NCBI GenBank assembly: GCA_037976565.1
Contig: CP137686.1
Location: forward strand, 26,993,828-27,057,827
DNA: 64,000 nucleotides
From: Mesocentrotus franciscanus
Taxonomy: Eukaryota; Echinodermata; Echinoidea; Camarodonta; Strongylocentrotidae
Direction: 5' to 3'
Below the pieces are notes generated by a model. The model was given only the letters and a program-made list of their open reading frames with translations, searched no databases and had not been told where the DNA came from. The position numbers and the translations under genes are program-made. Below are positions 49,401 through 62,605 of this stretch, piece after piece (the stretch's first letter is position 1; each line of letters opens with the position of its first letter).

Positions 49401-52400
49401 ATCGTGATGATACTTGGGTAGAGGAACCAATAGGAACCAGGTAGGCCTACCATAGCGTATTAAGAGAGATAGTTATGACACGCGCACATAATTATACACG
49501 ATTAAAGGTCAATTCATGGAGCTTCAAGTTATTCCCTCCCATAAAAATAGTTTGTGGGAGAGACCTATTCGGAGCTCAATGAATTGACCTTTTATCGCGT
49601 ACGTGTGCGCGTGTCACAACTATCTCTGTTTGTTTGTTTGTTTGATTTATTGCAATTCGGTAATGAAAAACCTGCTTTTTGCCGCAAGGCTGTTTTTCAT
49701 CAAGTCCGTTTACAGAAGAAGACATCATTACAAAAATAACATAGTAATTACAAATTCTTTACGAATGATAAATACAAATTACAAAAACTAAAACACTCTT
49801 TCAATACGCTATAGACCAAACTACCAATTGCATTAACCCATTTTAGGGTTCAGGACATCGTTTCACGATACTGTCATATAAGTGTTTGTTTGATTTATTG
49901 CAATTCGGTAATGAAAAACCTGCTTTTTGCCGCAAGTCTGTTTTTCATCAAGTCCGTTTACAAAAGAAGACAACATTACAAAAATAACATAGTAATTACA
50001 AATTCTTTACAAATGATAAATACAAATTACAAACACTAAAACACTCTTTCAATACGCTATAGACCAAACTACCAATTGCATTAACCCATTTTAGGGTCCA
50101 GGACATCGTTTCACGATACTGTCATGTAAGTGTTTATTTGATTTATTGCAATTCGGTAATGAAAAACCTGCTTTTTGCCGCAAGGCTGTTTCTCATCCAG
50201 TCCGTTTACAAAAGAAGACAACATTACAAAAAGAACATAGTAATTACAAATTCTTTATAAAGGATAAATACAAATTACAAAAACTCAAACACTTTTTCAA
50301 TACGCTATGGACCAAATTACCACTTGCATGCTTCTCTGAATGACCAAGATGTTTACGGTTATCGTTCGGTTAAGCGTTAGTTTGGTGGTGGGACTTGGGT
50401 ATAGCTCTGCAGATATTTAAGCCATTATAGGGCTTCAGGACATCGTTTCACGATACCGTCATAATACAGCTTCGCCGACATCCCATTGAAAAACGTGTCA
50501 AAATCAAAATTAAAATGTGTTTCAATGAAATATCCGCGAACTTGTCCTTGTTTTGTGAACCGACTCCCTTGTTTTTTTTTTGGACACCCTATACACTTTA
50601 CTATTTTCATTTCTCTTTCGTGCAGAGACCTGTCATGGAATAAGATATCCGCATTAGCTAGAGGATCTTTCCAAGGCATGCCAAGACTTCAGAACTTGTA
50701 AGTGAGAATTAGTTTAAACTAATGTCATTTGCAAAGCATTATTCTACATTTATCACTCTCCAACCAGGTGCAGTAAATGGGTACCCAGTAGGAATAGATT
50801 CCTTGAATGCTCGAGGGCCTTATCATGGTTGGTCGGCTGAAGACGGGGTAATGATATGATTGCAGGGCCATCAGGAATCACAATGATTATTAACACTGAT
50901 TCCACCCCAAAAAATATCGTTATTATTACTTTCACTTTATTTTATTTACTCATTTACATATTTCACCAGGTTAGCCCATACAACAAAAGTTGGTCTTCCA
51001 TGGGTCCCTGAAAATACATCAAAACTATGATTATAAAGTTGAAAAAAGATCAAATGCAATCAAAGTAGCAATAATGCCGTTAATTAATATTACACATTAT
51101 AGATGCATTCAATGAAATTGTACAAGATTTAAAAAAAAGAGAATAATCAATGTTAATAAAGCCGGTAAAGATGAGCAAAAAATAAATCTTTATAGGTGTT
51201 ATTATTGTTGATTTTTGTTGTTGTAACTATTGTTATAGGTATTTACGTAATTAGGGACATGCGGTCATGATTTTGAGAGGGCTTCACGTCTTTAAAACCG
51301 TTGGAAATGCCCAGCCCGTGTTGTTTAATCAAAGTAGCATTTATACTGTAAATTAATATTACACATTATATATTGCTTTAAATGTTTTTTAGCTTAATAT
51401 TTCTTGCAGGTCTGATGTCTTTGTAATATTTATTGTTTTGAATTCATGTACCTGTATACGTTTGTAATTGTTGTTGTACTATTGCAGGGCCCCCAAGTAT
51501 AATAGTGTTTTACTCACTGCTAGGGTTACCCTGGGTAAATATAACAAAATAAATAAATAAAAACAAATAAGTAATACTTACATGAATAGATGCATTCAAT
51601 GAAATTGTACAAGATTTTAAAAAAATGAATAATCAATATTTAAAAAGCCAGAAATGATGAGGAAAAAAGAAATATTTATAGGTGTTATAATTGTTGATTT
51701 TTTTGTGTTAATACTGTTGTTATTGAATTGAATTGAATTAAATTGAAATTGAAATTGAAATTGATCTTTATTTCATTCATCATAAAAAAACATCATAACA
51801 AACATATAAAATACAAAACATAGTGTACAAGTTAAAGAAAAACATTAACAATAGAATACAACAACAACACAAATGTCATATGAATGTGGAGACAGCTAGG
51901 AAAGCCGAGGGCTTTATTGGTGCTGCCACCGATACAGTAATACAGTATAATATTGTTGTTTAAAAAGGTGATAAAAAATATAAACAATCTAATGCCTAAA
52001 TAGAGGGGGAAAAAACAAAAACAAAAACCTGACCGTGTACAGAATCAATCTTTATTTATATTGTTTGATTAACATTGATTTATATCTCCTTTTAAAAATT
52101 ATAGGTAATTGGGTAATTTTGAATGTGCGGTCAGGATTTTGAGAGGGCCTCAAGTCTTTAAAACCACTGGAAATGCCCAGTTCGTGTGGGGTAACAATTC
52201 CTTATACCAAGAAAATAACTTTTCTTTGAAAACGGATAACCTTCTCGAGATTATTCTTGTTACCAACGATACCTCAAAATTGGTAACCATTCAAATTAAG
52301 TTCAGATTTATTTCATTGTTCGTCTTTTATCTGAATATATTAGGTATTTGTATAATAATATTTTGACATCTATCGAGAATGGTGTGTTTATTGGTCTGCC

Positions 52401-55400
52401 GACTTTACGACGATTGTGAGTGAGAAGTTCCATTAACGTGGCATGATCATTTTTAAGTTAGTCCTTTATTTTGCAATAAGGAAGATGGTGAAAGCAGTCA
52501 TAGATGTGTAATTTTTGTATAAATGTAATTTTATTGAATAAGATTCATATGATTTAGTTAAATTCATAAAGATTTGTTAACCTTGTAGTTGGTTTATTAT
52601 TTCAAAATAAATCAGTTGAAAAATCTATTTTTAGAACATCATATATCTTAGAAAGATTCTTTTGAAGTTCATATCAATTCGTAGTACATGTAAATTCATT
52701 CTTGTCATTATATAAGCTGTCATGAAAATTACAAATCGAATTTTATTTTATCGTTGATTTTAAATTGCATAGTGCCTTTAATTTCTCCTTCCCAAAAACA
52801 TTCTTCTTCTCTTTATCCTGATTTCAATTTGTTGCATATCATATGTTTATATCTGTGTAAAATAGCGCAACATTATAATTTCTCTTCCTCTTTTCTCCTC
52901 ATGTTTTACTTCCATACTGTTACATACTTATTTTAAATGGTGAAAATAATCATGTAGACATTTTCTTTCATTCTCGATGGATTTATGTTGCCACCTGCGG
53001 CCGATTCAACTCGAGGGAAAAAGTGCACCTATGGAATCCGAAATGTTACGCAAAGATTTAATATTCATATTCTTTTACTGCACACCGTGCCGAAATCATC
53101 AGGCAAGGGACGGTACTAAGAAAGAAAATTATCAAAGAGCATTAGAAATCATGCTCTAAACATTTATTTCATCATTTCTGGTCCTGAAACCTACCTACGG
53201 TGTAGCCATTTGAATACCGGATCCTTACTGTGCATAAGGTTCTTTCCTTTTATTTTAACATTTTTATCTTAACATTTCCATCGTCCCATATGATTTTAAG
53301 CCAGATTTAAAATTACACAAAAAATCTCACCTTCTTCTCGGGAATGCAATCAATATAAATTTACCTCGTGGTGGAAAATCTCTCTAATGCACTCACAGTA
53401 TAGTGCGTTGTGGCATTGTTGCGTATTGAGTATGGATGCATGCATAAACCATTTTCCTGACATTTGATAATTTTTTTCAAATCCAGATTTCTCAACAATA
53501 ATGAGATCGGTGTGGTGCACAGGGATCATTTTAGCAACTTGAAAAATCTTGTTTGGTTGTAAGTAATTATTTTGTCTTTGATTTTGTTTATTTCATGTTT
53601 CTCATTGCCTCTGTGTTTGATCATTCTATTTTCAGTACTTATTCTCGTTAATATACAGCAAAAAAGTGACAAATACAATCATTTTTACATCCGATGCACA
53701 CGAGGCGTTATTTTCCTGACGTAGAGCTGCGTCAGCGACTGGCATCGTTTTTAACGCTCCATCTGAAAACGATATCGTATATAAAGTGAATACAAAGTGA
53801 CCAGTGTTAAAATTGAGTTAAATTACTGGCGCATGCACAATACGTGCCTTTGTAGTCTCGCTTTATTAGCGCAGGTAATGGCGCAATCAAAATGACTACT
53901 CGTGTGCAACAGGCAAAACTTTCAATTAATTAGCGCATGATTATGCTATGAAAAAAGGAAAAAAGCTTTAGTTGGGTGTACATTGCTTAAGGGGATGAAT
54001 GGTGATTCTATCCTACTTTAATTATTTGCACTACTGTCTTGGCCATGTTCTTGTATGTGCATTTCTCATACATCTATTTTCATGACAATATTTATTTTCC
54101 TTAATTTGCACCATGTAATTTTATTTTTGGTAGTTGGTGGATTTGTAATATGTAGTGCCAATGATCTTCGTTTTATCAGTTTATATTACATTGAATAACA
54201 TTGTATTTCGCCTTACTTGACTATATCTTATACATCGATTTATTTATTTTCAAAGCATTATGATGTATGTCTATTATCTTTACGACTGTTATAACAATTA
54301 TTATTGTTAAAGAAGGATAATTTCTTATTATGCTTTACAATAACTCCGGGAGAAAGTAAATTTTGCACTGAACAAATAATTTGGCAACTTGAAAGTGAAC
54401 CTACCTATATCTGCTCTAAATATATATAGTTTTGAAAGTGACAGGTAGAAGAATAAATGCATTGAAATAGAAGTTTAATTATGTTTGTATTTCTTTGCTT
54501 TTTGAATATGTTTTGTACAAGCACATTTTCTCGAACTTCCACTGATATAGTTCCTCGATTTTTTGGTATTCATTTTTTCTCTAAAGATTTGATTCCTCTT
54601 CAACTTATATATCTATATGTGATTATAACGATCTTTCTAATTGAATAATATCCTATGATTTTGATTTACAGAGACCTCGGTTATAATAAGTTAGAATCAA
54701 TAAGTTCGGGAACATTCCAGGATCTGAGAAACATAACGGACCTGTAAGTGTATTTCGATATGAAAAAGTTTTTGTATAATATTTTTCAGGCCGTCTTAAA
54801 ATGTTGTTATGAAGAAGCAAAATCTATGTGCATTATTTAAACAAAATTCATCATTATTAGTTTGTTCATATCTTATAATTTGTGTACAAAACAACGTTTG
54901 TCATAAATCTTACCAATTTCAAGTCGTCTACTGAAGTTTCAAACAACAAAATCTGAATCGCTTTCTTCCAAAAACATACTTTCTAAGCCAAGAAATCTTG
55001 TATATTTGTTCAGAATGCTTTTATAAGTTAAAGGCTAACAATAAGCGTGTACCCCTCTTCTTGTAGCCACTCAATAAAGTGGCTGAGGGAAAGTGATAAT
55101 TTCAGTAATATGTTTAATTCAATATGTTGTTTAGTTAATCAATCCACTCACTTATTATGTAATTTACAATCTCTTCTTCCTCTAGACTGTTACACCCTCT
55201 GTTTCGTTGTTTCGTTTTTCTCTCTTTTTTGTCGTCTCTCCCTCCACCCTCTCTCTCTCTTTCTTTATGTTTCTCCCCTTCACAATAATTGACTCTGATA
55301 TAGATTTGTAATATATTTTGTTTTTGTGATTTTAATTTGAAAACTCAATGCAATTCAGTCGTTGGGCAGTAATGTTTTATTTTAATGAATACCATTTCAG

Positions 55401-58400
55401 TTAATTCAATTCAACTTCCATTTTGACATTTGTTTTCTTTAAGTACATTTAATTATTTTCTAAAAGGTTACTTCGGAATAACTCTATCAGCATGATTGAG
55501 ACTGGGGCATTTAGTGGACTCGACAAAATCACCGGCATGTAAGTCATTTGAACCTTACCCGCATTTGTATGCATCCCTTCATCTTTCTTCCAAAATTAAA
55601 ATTAAAATATCAGTCGTAAAATCGACGACGACATTTTACCGCAAATATTTAATGGATGTCTCCTCCATAAAAATATATAATGCCCTTCACCGTTTGTATT
55701 TATTACGTTCATAAAAATTACGCTCATAATGATTAACTTCATAAAAAGAACTAGTCACCTTCTCAGGAAGGGTCATAACATTTTATGAGACATTTTTTCC
55801 CCGATATATCAATGTATATACATATAAATGAATATAATAAAAACTTATTCTTTATGTATGTATGTAGATTGTAAAATATATATTCACTCATTTCAATTTA
55901 CTATTCATTTATATATTCATACACACCTGATTATTTTGTTTGGTTAGTTACTTCATTTAATTCCTTTTAGCTGACTGAAGTTGATTCATGGTACATGTAA
56001 TAGCAGTCTCATCTTTTCCTTAATGGCAGATCTTTTACGGACAACAAGCTAACCGAACTCCGTAAAGGAATGCTCGATGGACTTTCTAACGTGTATTGGA
56101 TGTAAGTTGACATTATCTTTTTTAAATCTCAAGCTCATGGCACATTTTCCCCAATATATATGGGCTTTACCATCTCTTCCTTTATCCCTAAATGCCATGA
56201 ACTTTAGACTTCTTTCTTCAACCTTAAGAGCAATCAGCGTATGTCCATGTGATATGCATTTATATTGAAGGGATATGTGTGGTGAAAATCTCAAAACTTG
56301 TAGAAGGGCCAAAATGTTGTTAACAACAAAAAAAAATCGCTATTGAAAACTTTCATGATTGTATGTTGGCACAAAATTCATTATGAGCAAAATTACAATC
56401 AAATTTCTGTTAAAATTTGAATTTTGCAACTAGCGTTGTTTAATTCACCCCATTCGTTGTGTACAAAGTGAGGGATTCAATTTTCACACATAGAGAGAAA
56501 ACCGCACTCATCTTCCTGCAACACATACATATTTAGGGGCTTGCAGATCCCTGATAGGGGCTTTAAGTTACAATATAATTACAATTAGAATTTTGTACAA
56601 TTGGCAGAGGAGGCAGAGATCAAAATAGCCCACACAGAACAATTAAATCTCAGAATCGGAAAAAATATACTCCCACATAATCAAGCAAAATCTTAAACCC
56701 AATCTGGTATTTCTGAAATACACAAAAGGAAGATAAATCTTAGTTGTCAGAGATTATTCTGAATTGTACCCCTACCCTGGATCCGGCCCTGTCGATAACG
56801 GACCAAATTATCTCATTAAAATATTTTTTAAAAAGTCATATCCAACATTGTGATTATTATTATCAGTATTATTAGTATTAGTATTAGTATGATTACAGGT
56901 ATTATTATCATTATTCTGATATCATTATGATCGTTTTTGTAGTAGTATTAGTAGTAGTAGTAATATAATTATTATTGTTATTGTTATTGTTGTTGTTGTT
57001 ATTGTCTTGAATTATTTTGTCTTCTTCAGATCATTCCAACATAACCCATTGTCGTATATCGAGCCTGGCACTTTTGACCACACGACGAAAATCGAATACT
57101 TGTAAGTAAAAAGCGAGAGACCGTCTATTATAAACCGCGACAAAAACTGAACTTACCTCGAATGCACGGCCGAGAGTTTGTTGGCTGTTTTTACAGGAAG
57201 TGCTTTCACCTGAAACCAGGGCCCTGTTTCAAATCCAAAATTCATATCAATAACAAACGCTAAATCTCTATGGTGAATTTGCTCCAGCCAATCAAATGCA
57301 ATGATTTTAGTAGCTTATAACAGTCATTGTAACTTGTTATTGATAACAGGTTTTATGAAACAGGGCCCTGGGCCCCGTCTTATAAAGTTCAAGTTCAAGT
57401 TCAAGTTCAAGTTCATTTATTCAAAACCACACAAAACATGATATAATCTTTTAAATAGAAAAGAGACTGGTAATAGTACATTAAACAACATATTAACTTG
57501 ATCAAATCACATAATGAATGATTTTAGGACCCCTTTAGAAGCTAAGCTTGTGAGCGGGGCCCTATAGTCTACAAAATACATACATTAACAATATGGCTAG
57601 GTGAATAAAAAGAATGTAACGTATATTCAAGGGATGGAAATACTAAGCTACAGAATATAGAACACACATATACTCTCACACACGCACGCACACACAAACA
57701 CACACACATACACAGCAAACACACTGATGAGTAGGTCCTCAGTGGTCAAAAAGCATTATTAAGTCTACAAAGAACAAAAATTATGTCAGTCTTTCAAGTA
57801 GGTACGTTTTTGATAACCTTCTAAACCTAGAAAGAGTTGTACTATTTTTTATATCTTCAGGCAAACTGTTCCATTCTTTAATGCAAGAGATATGGAAAGA
57901 GGTCAGAGTGACATTTGTTCTAGCAAAAGGCTGATGAATAAGACCCCTTTGACGTGTATTATAATTATGAATTTGTGAGTTCTGACGGAATAAATCTTTT
58001 AACGTACATTCATGAGGCATAGACTGAAGTTTAAACATAAACAATACGCAATTGAACGACACAAGTCCATTTAGTGGTAAAATTCTCAGTCGAAGGAACA
58101 ATGGAGAACTTGGATGTCTATAATTAGAATTAGTAATAAGCCTTATTGCCTTCTTCTGCAATACTCTCAACTTATCAATATATGACTTAAAAGTGTTTCC
58201 CCAAGCAACATTACAATATGTCAAATAAGGAAGAATAATACTATTATATAATGTTATCAACACTCTTTCGGGTAAAATAAATTTTAATCTAAAAATGACA
58301 CCTACACTTCGGGACAACTTTGTGCATACAACATCTAAATGTTTTTTCCAAGATAAATGCTCATCCATAGTTAACCCTAAGAACTGAACATTTTCACTAA

Positions 58401-61400
58401 GCGCAACATCATGTCCTCCAACATTAAGAAAAGTAATACCATCTGGAAGCTTTTTACCCTTTGAGCGAAAAATAACACATTTGGTCTTTTGAACATTCAA
58501 CAATAACTTATTACAACAATACCATGCATACAGTTTCTGAATCTCTTGATTTGCAATTAGTAATACATCTTCAGCCTTCTTATCAGCCAGCAGCAAGCTG
58601 GTATCATCAGCAAAAAGTGAGTATGAGAATAATTTTGATGAGTGTATTATATCATTTATATAGATCAAAAACAAAAGGGGACCTAGAACAGAACCCTGAG
58701 GTACACCATATTTAATAGAAGCAAGTTGGGAACTAGTACCATCCACCACAACAAATTGAGTCCTGTCAAACAAATAGCTTCGGAACCAAGACAATACTAC
58801 ACCGCGTATTCCATAATGTTCAAGTTTCTTGAGGAGGATGCCATGGTCAATGGTATCAAACGCCTTAGATAGATCTAAGAATATCCCCAAACAATACATG
58901 TCTCCATCAATAGCTTTTATGATATTACTTAATAAATTGAACACACCCATTTGTGTGGAGAAGTGCTTACGAAAACCACACTGCTGGGGAATCAAGATAT
59001 TCTTTTTAGATAGAAACTCATTTAAGCGTTTATAAATTATTTTCTCAAGTATTTTAGAAAAGATTGGTAACAATGCTATTGGCCTATAATTAATGACATT
59101 TTTACGGTCAGATTTTTTATACACTGGTACCACTTTAGCTACCTTCAATTTATCAGGAACAACTCCCTGAGATAAAGACATATTAATGATTTTACATAAG
59201 GGATCAATAAAAAGGTGAATGCACTCCTTTATAATTCTAGGTGATATATCATCAGAACCGCTAGATTTAGATGGCTTCAAAGATGACACAATATCGATGA
59301 TCTCAGATTTTGAAGTTGGTTTTAGAAACATAGATGCATTATCTTCACACTGTTTCATATAATCATGAAAAGATTGTGGTACTTGAGGAATATCTGTACT
59401 GATTTTTATGGGTAATCCAATGAAATATTTATTAAAACTTTCAGCCTTATCCTTGGCAGATGATAGGAGTACTCCATTAAAATCCATCTCTTGAGGAAGT
59501 GAATGCCTATTTGACCGACCTAACAATTCATTGATATGAGACCAAGTTTTCCTAATATTGCCTTTAACACTGTGGAACAAATCATTGTAATAATTTTGCT
59601 TGGTTATACGAAGAGTATTAACCAAGACATTCTTATAATCAACATATTTCTTTTATTCTCAGCTGTTGGTCTCTTGACATAACAACCATAAAGCTTAAGT
59701 TTATGGTTTATTGTTTTCAATAAACCACGAGTTACCCATGGCTTTTTACATTTACTCTTTATTGATACCTCAATTAAGGGGAAACATAAATTATATAATT
59801 CCAGAAATATTTGTAGAAAACGTTCATATAAATCATTGACACCTTCCAGTGAAGGCTGAGCCTGCCAATCAATTACAGCTAAGTGTTGCGTGAACCTTGA
59901 GATTCTTTCATCATTTATTAACCGTTTCATAACTTGTCCATCTCTTTTAACAGAAGCTACCACAGAGCCCTTTTTACACAAAATATAGGCATATGATCTG
60001 AAATATCTGAACATATCACACCTGAACTAAACTCATTTTGAATGCAGTTTGTGAAAATAGTGTCAATCAATGTTGCACTAGTTTCAGTTATACGAGTTGG
60101 TTTAGTGACAAGAGAAAATAATCCAAATGAGTACATAAAATCTACAAAATCTTTAACACTGTGTTCATTATCATAATTTAATAAATTGATGTTGAAGTCA
60201 CCCATTAAATATATCTCCTTGTTTTCTCTACTCAGTATCTGTAGCTGATGTTCTAAATTTTCAACAAAGGATGTACTATCATAGTTAGGAGCCCTATATA
60301 CACATCCAACAATAATCTTTTTTACTGAAGCTTGTTATTTCAACAAAAACAATTTCATACCCTGAATTTGACCCGGATAAATCAACACGGAATTTAAAAT
60401 CCAAATTATCTTTAATATACAAACATGCCCCACCTCCATTCTAGTCAGCCCTACATATGTGAAGAAAAGAATAGCCAGGTATCTGAAACATATTGATATC
60501 AGTTGTAGTTTTAAACCAAGTTTCAGAGACACCTATTACAGAAAAATCATGCTTTAAGCAAGACAACAATTGTAACAAATCATCATAATTCTTACATAAA
60601 CTCCTTGCATTTACATGAAAAAGATCAAAATTTCCTTGTAGGTTCTGTTCAAATGCACCACAATCAACATATGCACAATCTCTTAGCATTATGTTCACAT
60701 CTTCTTCAACAATGGTATCCATTATTTACAATTAAGAAAACCAATGGTACAATAAATTCTATACACATAAAAGTCTTGTAAAAGACTACTCAAGATGGAC
60801 CTACCAAACATGCACACAGACAGGTCATACACACACGCATACATAACAAGACACGAACATACATTCACACTCAAAAAGACACACACACAACACATGGATA
60901 TGAGTAAATATAAAAACTATATTACAAAGATTAAAAGGTAACGAAAACACATATATATACATGTATAACAACTGACAGTAGAACCGACTCCTTAATTATG
61001 CACTGTTTACAAAAGAAAAGCTAACACGAATATTACAAAAGAATCTAAGATAGAATGGAAAAGAGACCTGAAGAAAGAGAGAGACAGAGAGACAGAGAGA
61101 GCTAGAGAGAGAGAGAGAAAGTATCTTTGGCCAGCTAGAACAAAGGTCCAATCAGGGAGGTGGGAGTTAAAAAAAAAAAAAAATCCACCTCCCTGGTCCA
61201 ATTGAGGCAAACCGCATGGGACTACTCTCGCTCAAAAAGGTGTTAATAAATCATAGATAAATAAATCGTCCACAGCATGCCGAGGACAATGCTACCCAGT
61301 CAAAAAGGTTTAAAGCTGCCCTACGCATTAAAGTATGGCACTCCTCCATTGCCTCTCCACTGTCCAGCGTAGAAGCGAAGTTTAGTTCCTGAAGCATATA

Positions 61401-62345
61401 GATCTTGAACTAAAGAGTTGCGATTGATCCAAATCAATCGCACTCCTCCAATCAATCGCAAGTTTACAGTCTCCTATCTCTTATGTACATAGTTGTAATT
61501 AATCGCAAATGTTTATAAGACGGGCCCTAAACGCGAAAGAATATTATCATGATATAATTCTGCTCATCACCACTTTTTCCTGATACCCGAACTCAACCTT
61601 CTCATAAATTGTTCCATACTAATCGTTAATCAGCTATTTTAGAACTTGCAGGGGATAAGGAAAAAAACACATAGGGAATTAAGAATTCGACTCATTTCAT
61701 GACCAAACCAAACTGTTTGTGGAACCATACAAAATGTCATATACTTTTTTCTCGAAAATGAAGTTGTTTAATTTCTCTTTTCTTGAAGTATCACAATTAG
61801 TATTTAACTTTTAGCACATTGTCATATGAATCACCATCTTTCTTCCAGCTCATAGAGGTGCAGTGTCACCTTACAGTGACATTCCATAATCTTTTGATCA
61901 AGAAGAATACTATGATTTACATAAAATACATACCGGTAAGCAGAAAAGCAAAAGTCATTGACGGTTATGGTTCTTGCATTACATCACGCAGTTCATGAAG
62001 AACAATTTCTATGAAACATTGGCAAAGAAAATATTCCTTAAATCGACAACTCGTAGTGGTATTCATCATTTTTAAGTTGGCTTCTTTATTTACTTATTTT
62101 AAGGTTCATTTAATGTTGTATTTAGGAGTGAAAGAAAATGTAGTTGTTGTCTATTTGTATGGTGGCCCAGAAGGGACATCACGAATCTTCTTGATATCGC
62201 GAATCTTTGTTGTGATTTTCACAACAAGGATTAGCGGCTTCACGATTCGCGATGTCCCTTCAGGGCTACCATATTATATATTATAGCCTAACTTGATGGC
62301 CTTGTTGCAATAGCTGCAATCCTATCAACCATTCGGCCAATATGT

Positions 62346-62380
<35 letters not shown>

Positions 62381-62563
62381 AAGTGGGAGAATTCTCAACT
62401 CTGACATGACAACGGGTGTTCCAGAAAATGTAGGCGTGAAGAAAATGGTCTAGGAACGTGAGCTGTACTTTACAATTTTATTACGAGCTTTCGGCTCGTA
62501 ATAAAATTGTAAAGTACAACTACGTCTCACGTTCCTAGACCATTTTCTTCACGCCTATATATA

Positions 62564-62605
<42 letters not shown>

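Larger units (their letters stand above)
57388..61410 (-). mobile_element. Nearly full LINE (Jockey/CR1/L2-like) inside receptor intron 13
   Basis: It lies on the strand opposite to the receptor. The 3' end is a GAACTT tandem tail (57388-57416), not poly(A), as in CR1/L2-like lineages. It encodes an endonuclease region (broken) and a reverse transcriptase (open). A TAAAG duplication is plausible at 57383-57387 and 61411-61415. No ORF1 is recognisable upstream of the endonuclease. Confidence 0.88.
57370..61527. mobile_element. MITE split by the LINE insertion
   Basis: The left part is 57370-57387 and the right part about 61411-61527. GGGCCCCGTCTTATAAA at the left end pairs with TTTATAAGACGGGCCC at the right end (61512-61527). 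The right part also carries repeated GCGATTGAT/ATCAATCGC motifs that continue the foldback. Removing the LINE restores a compact element of about 130 bp. Confidence 0.75.

Noticed and set aside
61851..61930. Possible extra LRR exon after TTCTTCCAG
   Set aside because: In phase 2 it reads an immediate TAG and has no LRR pattern.
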